In this document: positions 1 through 5,491 of the stretch, piece after piece
Position numbering within the stretch: position 1 is the first letter of the stretch
Layout of the letters: each line of letters begins with the position of its first letter
Source: Clostridiales bacterium
GTDB taxonomy: Bacteria; Bacillota; Clostridia; Tissierellales; Dethiosulfatibacteraceae
Length of the DNA: 5,491 nt
Reading direction: 5' to 3'
Assembly: GCA_003446975.1 (NCBI GenBank)
Contig: DMAP01000040.1
Location: forward strand, 379 to 5,869
Program-made: the position numbers and the translations under genes
Notes under the pieces: model-generated
The model's input: the letters and a program-made list of their open reading frames with translations, nothing else
Told to the model about the DNA's origin: nothing
The model's database searches: none

Positions 1-1
1 G

Positions 2-109
2 TATAATCAGAAACTTGTATCTTCTGTAAAATGCGACAAATTTCGTGATGTCAGGCAATCTATCGCAACCTCTCGCGGTCATATGCGTCAAAAAATGCGT
101 CAAAAGTAA
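2..109 (+). CDS. 3' end of an unidentified plus-strand gene (partial)
   Basis: A plus-strand frame is open from the left edge to a TAA at 107-109, giving the last 35 residues of a protein whose start lies outside the window. The other two plus frames close within the first 30 bases. The fragment is basic and polar, with no membrane segment, and ends in a doubled MRQK tetrapeptide encoded by a 12-bp tandem repeat. It is too short to assign to a family. It converges on the minus-strand operon, whose last stop codon is 66 bp away. It could be the true end of a neighbouring gene, or a tail rebuilt by insertion of an element. A chance open frame of this length is also possible in AT-moderate DNA. 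Confidence 0.4.
   Translation, partial: YNQKLVSSVKCDKFRDVRQSIATSRGHMRQKMRQK
83..106 (+). repeat. 12-bp tandem repeat at the end of the partial gene
   Basis: Two adjacent 12-bp units, ATGCGTCAAAAA and ATGCGTCAAAAG, differ only in the last base and encode MRQK twice, directly before the TAA stop. A third, degenerate and non-adjacent copy (ATGCGACAAA) lies at 31-40 in another reading frame. The repeat may be simple slippage in a coding tail. Short direct repeats at the 3' end of a gene are also typical of tyrosine-recombinase target sites, but no matching copy was found at the right side of the window. Confidence 0.6.
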
Positions 110-175
110 TTGCTCTATTCGAATGAAGTTTCTATTTGTCTTAACATAGCGTTAGTTCTCATTCTCAGTACTTGG

Positions 176-745
176 CTAAAACTTAACCTTATAATTCTTA
201 TATAATAAGAATATCAATGCAGCAAGAATGGAAAAACAAGAAACTATATCAACCAATGTAAATAGGTATAATTTATACTCCATTTCATAAAGGGCTAATT
301 GTAAATGAGCAATCATAAACAACGTTTTCGAAATGATACTATTAGGTTCTAATAGTATATAGTTGACAAAGTTTAGAATACCGGCGAAAATTGCAACCCA
401 CGCGAGCCAAGTATTGTCGGTTAACAAGTTAATCAAAACAACTAATCCAGCGCAGATAAACAGCAACAATTTCCCATATAACGTTATCAAGTGTTTTTCA
501 TAAAATATGTAGATAATTACTAGTACGCCAAAAGAAAACAAAGCAACAATTACACCTGCCCAAGCTTGTACGAGCATGTAGCCAAAAGCGAATAGTATAC
601 AAGAAATCGAAGTTAATAATAATTGGCTAGTTTTCCCTTTAACCCAAAATGTCGATGCGTAGATTGGAATATTTACCATCTGTACAATTAGTACAGAATA
701 GTTGCTGCTAAGATATTCTCTTATTTGTGCAGACAGCTCATTCAC
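176..745 (-). CDS. Polytopic membrane protein, possibly YgjV/PnuC-like
   Basis: This 189-residue protein is almost entirely hydrophobic. Six or seven membrane segments can be drawn, roughly at residues 16-34 (weak), 41-58, 62-82, 88-108, 112-131, 139-153 and 158-182, with a short basic C-terminal tail. There is no signal peptide with a cleavage site. Length and helix spacing resemble the inner-membrane YgjV family and the related PnuC vitamin transporters, but this is judged by pattern from memory and no substrate-binding residues can be named. It is the last gene of the operon. It starts at a GTG overlapping the TGA of the PLP-enzyme gene by 4 bp (GTGA) and has only a weak upstream Shine-Dalgarno (GGATGG about 10 bases away), so it probably depends on translational coupling. 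The next in-frame Met (residue 23) has no ribosome site either. A role in exporting or importing the product or substrate of the neighbouring enzymes is an inference. Confidence 0.85.
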   Translation of the reverse strand: MNELSAQIREYLSSNYSVLIVQMVNIPIYASTFWVKGKTSQLLLTSISCILFAFGYMLVQAWAGVIVALFSFGVLVIIYIFYEKHLITLYGKLLLFICAGLVVLINLLTDNTWLAWVAIFAGILNFVNYILLEPNSIISKTLFMIAHLQLALYEMEYKLYLFTLVDIVSCFSILAALIFLLYKNYKVKF

Positions 746-1782
746 TTACTAACAACCATCCGAATACTCTTTCTGCCATAGAAATTAGTCTGCATAACAG
801 CCGAGTATGCCCCACAGTTTTTTATAATTAATCTGTCTCCAACTTTTATATCATTCCTTATCATATATACTCCAATCATATCAGAAACATCTGATGAGGA
901 GCCACATATAATCGTATCCTTCAATATGGAGTGTTCTGAATGATTTGGGTCAATTATCTCAAATCTCTTTTGCTTCAATATCACATCAAGTAATCCAGAA
1001 TAAATTCCGGAATTAATGAAAATTAATCGATTGTTAAATACTTCTTTTATTGCGATTATTGATACACTCATCTCAATGCAAGGATCTACTAAATGTCTTC
1101 CGGGTTCAATAATAATTCTTTTCGCTCCTACTGAACTAAGAACATCTTTTAACAACGCTGATAACCGTTCGAGAGTATCAATATTTATACCTCCCCCAAT
1201 ATCAATGACATCCATATGGACACCTGAAAAAGTGCTGGCAATAGATTGCAAAACGACATCGAATGCATCCTTTTGATTAACTTCATACATGAGATAAAAG
1301 CTAATGCCAAATAGCTTATTGCCATCTGTTTCAATCATTCCAGCCATTGCTTTTGCTTCTGAAAGAGTCATCCCCCATTTGCTTTGCTCTGGGAGGAATA
1401 CTTGTGTTAAGTTCTCCAACGCATTAATCCGTAGAAGAAATTTCACTTGTTTTGATATGCAGGTTATCCTAAAGTACTCTTCAACCGAATCAATAACAAA
1501 TATCTCTATTCCTAGTGAAATGGCTTCACGAATATCTTCTTCTTCTCTAATCGGAAAACTATAAATAATTTTATCAGGCGATACGCCTTTTTTTGTTAAG
1601 TAGATAATGTGTTCGATGCTATCGGCTTCGAAATTACCTCCATTTTCTTTCACCGCTTGAATAATCAAGTTAGAATCATTCGCCTTAACAGGATAATAGA
1701 CATCACCAAATTCCATATACCTCTTCAGAAGATTGGAGAAAAGGTTTTTGTTGAATATATAGAAAGGTGTTCTAATTTTCAC
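742..1782 (-). CDS. Fold-type III PLP enzyme, decarboxylase-like, with altered active site
   Basis: This 346-residue protein belongs to the ornithine/diaminopimelate/arginine decarboxylase superfamily: an alanine-racemase-like PLP barrel followed by a C-terminal beta domain. Visible motifs are YPVKAN with the PLP lysine K33, EADS at 52-55, KWGM at 135-138, the phosphate-binding glycine loop DIGGG at 194-198, EPGR at 226-229 and GAY at 324-326, whose tyrosine normally contacts the PLP phosphate. Against eukaryotic ornithine decarboxylase, several substrate-side residues appear changed: the PLP-stacking His of FHVGS is Tyr163, the Ser of that motif is Tyr166, the Asp of NDGVY is Ser258, and the catalytic Cys of GPxCD is Ser297 (GSSSD). 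PLP binding therefore looks intact, but the substrate and perhaps the reaction should differ. Length is slightly below the usual 370-420. The start is GTG at 1780-1782, 8 bases after GGAGGG, overlapping the previous stop by 4 bp. It is probably a cytoplasmic dimer, since the family's active site is shared between subunits. Confidence 0.9.
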   Translation of the reverse strand: MKIRTPFYIFNKNLFSNLLKRYMEFGDVYYPVKANDSNLIIQAVKENGGNFEADSIEHIIYLTKKGVSPDKIIYSFPIREEEDIREAISLGIEIFVIDSVEEYFRITCISKQVKFLLRINALENLTQVFLPEQSKWGMTLSEAKAMAGMIETDGNKLFGISFYLMYEVNQKDAFDVVLQSIASTFSGVHMDVIDIGGGINIDTLERLSALLKDVLSSVGAKRIIIEPGRHLVDPCIEMSVSIIAIKEVFNNRLIFINSGIYSGLLDVILKQKRFEIIDPNHSEHSILKDTIICGSSSDVSDMIGVYMIRNDIKVGDRLIIKNCGAYSAVMQTNFYGRKSIRMVVSK

Positions 1783-2654
1783 TTTAATATCCCTCCTAAG
1801 AAATTGCTTAACGCGTTACGACTATTATACACCTTTTGACCAGTCGTTTTAATTGCCATTTTGCTTAACCTTGCAAAAACGTTATCCAGATCTTTTTGAT
1901 CTCTCGGTTCAGTTATTTCATGTGTAAGCATATGGCTACTAGAAATAGTATCTGGGGGATTAATATACCACCAGTCTTGCTTGAAAAAGGATTGACTATA
2001 AGTTGATGCTTGCTTGAAGGTTGCAAAATTATATAAGCACGGTATCTGTTCATCAAAAAATAGAAACTCTAGATTATTTTCTCGAATATCATCCACCGTA
2101 ATATGATTGGAACTTTGGTTGATCAGAGAACTCATTAGTTGATTGCTTAACGCAACTATAAAATTCGCTAATTCATCTAGCATCAGACTGTTTTGGGGCA
2201 AAAAATATATGTATCGTGCACCACAAACAAGATTGTTTGCAATCGAACTAGCATAGAAAATATCGTATTTAAGCGAATTTGTAAGTATTTGTGCCGATCC
2301 CCCCTTCTCAAGTTGCTCCTCGAGAGAATCGCGGCTATGCTTTTGAGACGTAACATAATTCGGCGATAATATGTACGCATTCTGTAACACACATAATTTG
2401 CTTATAACATCGATAGCCGGCAATTTCTTTCTCTGACGAATTGACAAAGTTACAGATACTATATTCAATATAATTACAATAATAACAAATCCTACAATCC
2501 ATCCATAAGCAATAGCTGACGCATCAGTCGTTTCTGGATTTGTGCCTTGACCTTTTTTTGCCCATTCAAAAAAAAACGGGATTAATATTGTTAATGCTAT
2601 AGATATAATCCCCAATACCGTAGGTGTGTATTCGTTTTTTAGAAGCCTTTTCAT
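1779..2654 (-). CDS. Two-helix membrane-anchored protein with a conserved-looking cytoplasmic domain
   Basis: I do not recognise a named family. The 291-residue protein has two membrane helices at about 12-30 and 49-71, joined by a short polar loop that should face outward. Basic residues before helix 1 (KRLLK) and after helix 2 (RQRKK) place both ends in the cytoplasm. The remaining 220 residues form a soluble domain with an alternating strand/helix look: AQILTNSLKYDIF at 121-133, an N-L-x-x-GARY-IYFLP block at 141-153, FLFFDEQIPCLYNFA at 197-211 and a tryptophan pair in DWWYINPP at 227-234. No HKD, Walker or other catalytic motif is obvious. It begins at an ATG overlapping the stop of the preceding gene by 4 bp (ATGA), with GAGGTG 5 bases upstream, and its own stop overlaps the PLP-enzyme gene. 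The anchor plus cytoplasmic domain would suit a sensor, scaffold or membrane-linked enzyme of the same pathway; this is inference. Confidence 0.85.
   Translation of the reverse strand: MKRLLKNEYTPTVLGIISIALTILIPFFFEWAKKGQGTNPETTDASAIAYGWIVGFVIIVIILNIVSVTLSIRQRKKLPAIDVISKLCVLQNAYILSPNYVTSQKHSRDSLEEQLEKGGSAQILTNSLKYDIFYASSIANNLVCGARYIYFLPQNSLMLDELANFIVALSNQLMSSLINQSSNHITVDDIRENNLEFLFFDEQIPCLYNFATFKQASTYSQSFFKQDWWYINPPDTISSSHMLTHEITEPRDQKDLDNVFARLSKMAIKTTGQKVYNSRNALSNFLGGILK
1791..1796 (-). promoter_or_regulatory. Ribosome-binding site supporting the GTG start of the PLP enzyme
   Basis: GGAGGG on the minus strand lies 8 bases before the GTG at 1780-1782 and supports this non-ATG start, which overlaps the preceding TGA as GTGA. 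Confidence 0.8.
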
Positions 2655-3904
2655 ATACTCACCTCATTTGTTATGTAATACGGAATTTTCTCAAAATTAT
2701 GTGAAACGTCGATCAAGCGAGAATCCTGATTGCCTAAATATTCAATCCTTGCCTTAATCTTGTCATATTGAGTTTTTGACAGGATTTCTTCTCTGTAACT
2801 ATCATTTAAGTTTGCATTTGTAAACTCAAGTACTCCCGTTCCTATCCAAAAATCTACAAGAGATGATTCGGTCGACTTAATGTGAAGCCATCCATCAATT
2901 GGCTGAGCACTTGGCATTCTTCCCCAAGTCCCAGTAATTGGAATTCGATACTTATTCTCAAACCATTCTCCTCTCAGCACGTAATCTGCTTCGAGGAAAG
3001 CTTCATTTGTTATTCTGGCATTTAAGTAGATCTCATATCGCTCAGAATCGGTTAGATTTCCATAGCTTTTTATACCATTATCCCATAGGAAATTGTATGC
3101 AGCTCTTTGAATCCATTTTTCTTTTTCAAAAGAATTTAGACCGTTGAAAATCGAAAGATAGCTGCTCTTTTTCTCGTCAATTAATCTATATAATTCATTA
3201 ATATCACAACCATAAAGATCCCGTGCAAAACATATGCTTATCGGTACTTCGAGCCCATATGATGATAAAAGCGCCGAAGAATAATACTTAATCAGCTTTC
3301 TAAATGTATTGGAATACTGATCCGTCTTCGATTGTGGTACGTTATTAAACTGAATTGATACCTCTTCTGATTCATATTCGATTTCAACTCCATGCTTGTA
3401 ATTCTTGATGATAGGATACAAAAAAGAAACCAAATAATTCAGGTGAAACAATTCAGCCCAATCAACCTCGGGAAATGAAGGCGAATGATGATTTTTATAT
3501 CCTCCAAAGCAATAGGTAACTGTTATCGGTTTTCTATCCACAATAGAATTCAATAGTCGAATTAATGTCCATTCTACTGCCGCATACGATTGCGCCTTCC
3601 CTGAAAACTGTGCTGAAATTAACCTTCCGAGAGCAGATATGCAAAAAGATCGATCTTCCTCCCTATCAACAAGCTCACTATTGACCAATTTTCTCCACTC
3701 AAGTATTTTTTTGAATCGTTCTTCGCCGATTGCTTCAACTTCTTCATTCGTCTTTTCACCCTGGCTTTGATGAAGGTCTTTTAAAACCCATTGCTTGACT
3801 AAATCGGTATTCTCGCCATCAGACCTCAAACCTCTGATAATCGGACATTGGCTTTTGCTAGAGAATTCGTTGTTGGTACTTGAAAGATTCACCCAGTTAT
3901 GCAT
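2651..3904 (-). CDS. Orphan soluble protein, first gene of operon, distantly isonitrile-synthase-like
   Basis: This 417-residue soluble protein has no signal peptide or membrane helix. The start is the ATG at 3902-3904, 6 bases after a strong GGGAGG; an in-frame TTG at 3937 would add 11 residues but lacks a ribosome site. A helical, charged N-terminal third (to about residue 125) is followed by a segment that looks like an enzyme core: TYCFGGYKNHHSPSFP at 130-145, DWAELF at 148-153, HGVEIEYES at 171-179 and NNVP at 187-190. A second block has GTWGRMPSAQPIDGW at 325-339 and VDFWIGTG at 350-357. The order Lys-containing motif, D-x-AE helix, Y-x-x-G-x-x-I strand and later a W-containing motif recalls the Dit1/PvcA family, which turns tyrosine or tryptophan into isonitriles using ribulose 5-phosphate. 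This resemblance is distant and from memory, so the function is open. It heads the four-gene operon and overlaps the next gene by 4 bp. Confidence 0.85.
   Translation of the reverse strand: MHNWVNLSSTNNEFSSKSQCPIIRGLRSDGENTDLVKQWVLKDLHQSQGEKTNEEVEAIGEERFKKILEWRKLVNSELVDREEDRSFCISALGRLISAQFSGKAQSYAAVEWTLIRLLNSIVDRKPITVTYCFGGYKNHHSPSFPEVDWAELFHLNYLVSFLYPIIKNYKHGVEIEYESEEVSIQFNNVPQSKTDQYSNTFRKLIKYYSSALLSSYGLEVPISICFARDLYGCDINELYRLIDEKKSSYLSIFNGLNSFEKEKWIQRAAYNFLWDNGIKSYGNLTDSERYEIYLNARITNEAFLEADYVLRGEWFENKYRIPITGTWGRMPSAQPIDGWLHIKSTESSLVDFWIGTGVLEFTNANLNDSYREEILSKTQYDKIKARIEYLGNQDSRLIDVSHNFEKIPYYITNEVSI
2660..2665 (-). promoter_or_regulatory. Ribosome-binding site of the 291-aa gene
   Basis: GAGGTG on the minus strand, 5 bases before the ATG at 2652-2654, lies inside the 3' end of the preceding gene. 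It shows that the second gene has its own initiation signal in addition to the ATGA stop-start overlap. Confidence 0.75.
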
Positions 3905-3910
3905 TGTATG

Positions 3911-3916
3911 CCTCCC
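3911..3916 (-). promoter_or_regulatory. Ribosome-binding site fixing the start of the 417-aa gene
   Basis: On the minus strand GGGAGG lies 6 bases before the ATG at 3902-3904. It is the best Shine-Dalgarno of the operon and decides the start against the in-frame TTG at 3937, which has none. Confidence 0.85.
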
Positions 3917-3948
3917 ATTAATCCAATTTGAACGCAATTTAACTACAA

Positions 3949-3976
3949 AAAATAGTTGTCAGTTTCCACCTGCCAA
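3949..3976 (-). promoter_or_regulatory. Candidate sigma-A promoter of the four-gene operon
   Basis: On the minus strand TTGGCA (3971-3976, five of six to the -35 consensus) is followed after 16 bases by TATTTT (3949-3954, four of six to the -10 consensus). Transcription would begin about 40 bases upstream of the 417-aa gene's ATG. An overlapping alternative, CTGACA with TAAATT 15 bases later, is nearly as good. In such AT-rich DNA these matches are only suggestive. Confidence 0.3.
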
Positions 3977-4055
3977 AATATGATAATTAGTTGCGCCTCT
4001 TACATCCATATTAAGTGGCACCAAACGATCTTGAATTCTTAAAAATACCCAACTA

Positions 4056-4066
4056 TTCGATTCGAA
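4056..4066. promoter_or_regulatory. Short palindrome upstream of the operon, possible operator
   Basis: TTCGA and TCGAA arms flank one central base, forming a perfect 11-bp dyad about 80 bases upstream of the candidate promoter's -35. It is short enough to be chance; no cognate regulator is visible in the window. Confidence 0.25.
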
Positions 4067-4080
4067 ACATTTTTACCGAA

Positions 4081-4151
4081 TTGTACAAAGCAAAATAACA
4101 CTTTCTATATTTTATCCTCTTAATGTTCTCTTGTACAGATGTAATTTGTAC
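4081..4151. repeat. Three TTGTAC boxes in the leader
   Basis: TTGTAC occurs at 4081-4086 (within palindrome TTGTACAA, 4081-4088), 4131-4136 (TTGTACAG) and 4146-4151 (TTGTACCA), all in the same orientation, with offsets of 50 and 15 bases. Such iterated short sites could be arm-type sites for the integrase or an operator array for a repressor. The motif is short and the region is AT-rich, so the case rests on clustering alone. Confidence 0.35.
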
Positions 4152-4204
4152 CATTCTGGGCTTTTAGATTATAATTTTTGATGAAGAAATGGTTCGGAGT
4201 TTTA

Positions 4205-4257
4205 CTGTAGACTTTTATGACACAATATTAGTTCTTTGTATTAAAATTTTTCTACAG
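4205..4257. repeat. 7-bp inverted repeat beside the integrase stop codon
   Basis: CTGTAGA at 4205-4211 and TCTACAG at 4251-4257 are perfect inverted repeats with 39 bases between them, ending about 40 bases beyond the integrase stop codon. In integrative elements whose int gene reads outward, the terminal recombinase sites lie in this position. The arms are short, so the assignment is tentative. Confidence 0.3.
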
Positions 4258-4298
4258 GGGAAAGCTGCACTCCTTACGAAGAGCACTTTACTGAAGAG

Positions 4299-5491
4299 TC
4301 ACCGCATGTTCTGCTTCCCCGGCGTTGGCGCCTTTTTCTTCTTTTCACCAAACAGCGCCTCTCCGATTGCATCCCGTGCTGTGTCATCGGCTTGTTCAAG
4401 CAGGTGGCAGTAAATGTCCTGTGTTGTCGATACGCGACTATGACCTAGCCTGCGAGAAATAGTCACCGGGTCGACGTTGTTCTGATAAAGTACCGACGCC
4501 TGCGTGTGCCGTAGCGCATGCGGGTTGATATGCGACAGTCCATTCTTTTTGGCAAAGTTGCTCGGCCAGCTCGAAAATGTGCAAGGGTGAATATACCGTC
4601 CGGTTTCGTTCGTAAAGACGTAATCCGTCTGTTCCCATTCGGCTCCCATACGCAGCTTTTGCTTGCTTTGCTCAACCCTATACCGGCGCAGTAAGTCCAT
4701 CACCTCGCCGGGTATACCGATCGTGCGGTATCCGGCGCTTGTTTTTGGCGTTTCTTCGTAGACGCCTGTTTTTGAGCCGTATAAGAGGGCGCAATCAATC
4801 CGAATACTCCCGTTCTCAAAATCGACGTTCTTCCATTTCAGTCCCGCGATCTCCCCGCGCCGCGCTCCTGTGGCAATCAAAAGCATCATAACGACCTGCC
4901 ACATCAGCGGCTCCTGCTGCAAACATTCCATGATCTTCATCACATCGTCCACCTGCATGAAGTTCGGCTCTTTCCGGATGACCCTTGGCGGGCTGGCTTT
5001 GGAAGCGGAGTTATAAGGGATAATCATTTCACGCTCAGCCTGCGCAAGAATCATGGAAATCATGTTGTGATAGTGATGTATCGTATTTGCAGAAAGCGGC
5101 TCCGTTTGCTTCTCTTCCCGGAATAACGTGGTAAATTTGACTCCAAGCTGCTTTACAGATCGAATCGCTAGGTCGTAATCGCAATGTTCACCCCGGCAAA
5201 TCTTCGCAAGTGTCGCGCAGCTAGGACCGCCGTTCTCATGATACTTATCGAACGAACCGAACTTCTTACGGATCGCTTCTTTGAACTTCTCCGCGTCCAG
5301 CACATATGCATAATGTCCGCTGATGCGCTGACCTTTCTTGCTCAGATCGGTGTAAAAAAGGTTGAGGTGCTGTGGTCGAATCTCCTTCAGTTTTAGATTG
5401 CCAAGCGATGCGTTGATACGACCAAGCATTTGACGCGAGGCTCGAAGGGTACCTTTCTTGGTTCCGTTCGCTTCCTTGAGGTTCAGAACAT
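4299..5491 (-). CDS. Tyrosine recombinase (integrase) with nested helix-turn-helix, 5' partial
   Basis: This is a phage/ICE-type site-specific recombinase that cuts and rejoins att sites through a 3'-phosphotyrosine. Numbered from an internal Met at 5427-5429, the catalytic set is complete: R190 in ATGAR, K229 in TPKT, H304 and R307 in HALRH, H330 in RRLGH and nucleophile Y340 in QDIYCH. The frame stays open upstream of that Met to the window edge (20 more codons, TKKGTLRASRQ joining it), continuing the N-terminal DNA-binding domain, so the true start lies outside. Residues 45-105 interrupt the usual core-binding domain with a Cro/CI-like helix-turn-helix (PSCATLAKICRGEH at 69-82, then LGVKFTTLF at 95-103); the core-binding domain resumes at PLSANTI (111). 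A lysine-rich tail follows the tyrosine. Base composition is far richer in G+C than the operon. The gene reads toward the operon, and xis or other element genes would lie to the right, outside the window. Confidence 0.95.
   Translation of the reverse strand, partial: VLNLKEANGTKKGTLRASRQMLGRINASLGNLKLKEIRPQHLNLFYTDLSKKGQRISGHYAYVLDAEKFKEAIRKKFGSFDKYHENGGPSCATLAKICRGEHCDYDLAIRSVKQLGVKFTTLFREEKQTEPLSANTIHHYHNMISMILAQAEREMIIPYNSASKASPPRVIRKEPNFMQVDDVMKIMECLQQEPLMWQVVMMLLIATGARRGEIAGLKWKNVDFENGSIRIDCALLYGSKTGVYEETPKTSAGYRTIGIPGEVMDLLRRYRVEQSKQKLRMGAEWEQTDYVFTNETGRYIHPCTFSSWPSNFAKKNGLSHINPHALRHTQASVLYQNNVDPVTISRRLGHSRVSTTQDIYCHLLEQADDTARDAIGEALFGEKKKKAPTPGKQNMR

Larger units (their letters stand above)
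3905..4298. other. Gene-free AT-rich leader between integrase and operon
   Basis: These 394 bases contain no convincing gene. They hold the operon's ribosome site and candidate promoter near 3950-3976, a palindrome TTCGA-T-TCGAA at 4056-4066, three TTGTAC boxes between 4081 and 4151 (the first inside the palindrome TTGTACAA), an ATTATAAT sequence at 4168-4175 that reads as a -10-like hexamer on both strands, and a 7-bp inverted repeat at 4205-4257. The shift from the G+C-rich integrase to AT-rich DNA occurs at the right end of this stretch, so an element end could lie here. No clear intrinsic terminator for the integrase was found. Confidence 0.6.

Noticed and set aside
110..175. GAATGA/TCATTC inverted repeat (121-126, 159-164) as the operon terminator
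   Set aside because: It has six base pairs with a 32-base loop and no adjacent T-run; it is too weak to call.
3905..3937. Longer 428-residue version of the first operon protein starting at TTG 3937
   Set aside because: There is no Shine-Dalgarno before the TTG, whereas the ATG at 3902-3904 has GGGAGG at 6 bases.
115..4060. Direct repeat CTATTCGA at 115-122 and 4053-4060 flanking the operon, as possible att sites
   Set aside because: The match is only 8 bp and does not extend. About one such match is expected by chance between the two intergenic stretches.
4168..4173. Perfect TATAAT on the minus strand as the operon promoter
   Set aside because: The sequence at the proper -35 distance (CGAACC) does not resemble TTGACA, and the leader would be about 255 bases. 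It also reads as TATAAT on the other strand by symmetry.
4261..4290. Imperfect hairpin (AAAG-C-TGC against GCA-CTTT) as a terminator after the integrase
   Set aside because: The stem has a bulge and a mismatch, and no T-run follows directly on the minus strand.
4189..4413. Plus-strand open frame spanning the integrase stop region, and other plus-strand frames within the operon
   Set aside because: They lie antisense to well-supported genes, lack ribosome sites and have no recognisable protein features.

Overview
The window looks like accessory DNA from a Gram-positive bacterium of the Bacillota. The reasons are strong GGAGG-type ribosome sites, free use of GTG starts, AT-rich genes and an integrase of the kind carried by clostridial integrative elements. 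This is inferred from style; there is no rRNA or core gene to confirm it.

Layout from left to right: (i) positions 2-109 hold the last 35 codons of a plus-strand gene that enters from outside, ending in a 12-bp tandem repeat. (ii) Positions 176-3904 hold four minus-strand genes, transcribed right to left, each overlapping the next by exactly 4 bp. In transcription order they encode a 417-aa soluble protein with a distant resemblance to the isonitrile synthase (Dit1/PvcA) family, a 291-aa protein with two N-terminal membrane helices, a 346-aa fold-type III PLP enzyme of the ornithine/diaminopimelate decarboxylase superfamily with an altered active site, and a 189-aa polytopic membrane protein (YgjV/PnuC-like). 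(iii) Positions 3905-4298 are an AT-rich leader without a gene, holding a possible operon promoter, two short palindromes and three TTGTAC boxes. (iv) Positions 4299-5491 hold a minus-strand tyrosine recombinase, cut at its 5' end by the window edge, with all catalytic residues and an apparent Cro/CI-type helix-turn-helix nested in its N-terminal part.

The four coupled genes are the candidate undescribed system. They combine an amino-acid-type PLP enzyme, an orphan enzyme-like protein and two membrane proteins, which would suit making and handling a small molecule, or a membrane-linked defence or signalling module. The sequence does not decide between these. The integrase is much richer in G+C than the operon (35/60 in 4861-4920 against 16/60 in 1021-1080), so the two probably have different histories. 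The operon may be cargo of the integrase's element, or resident DNA beside which the element inserted, because the integrase reads toward the operon as integrases often read toward the end of their own element.
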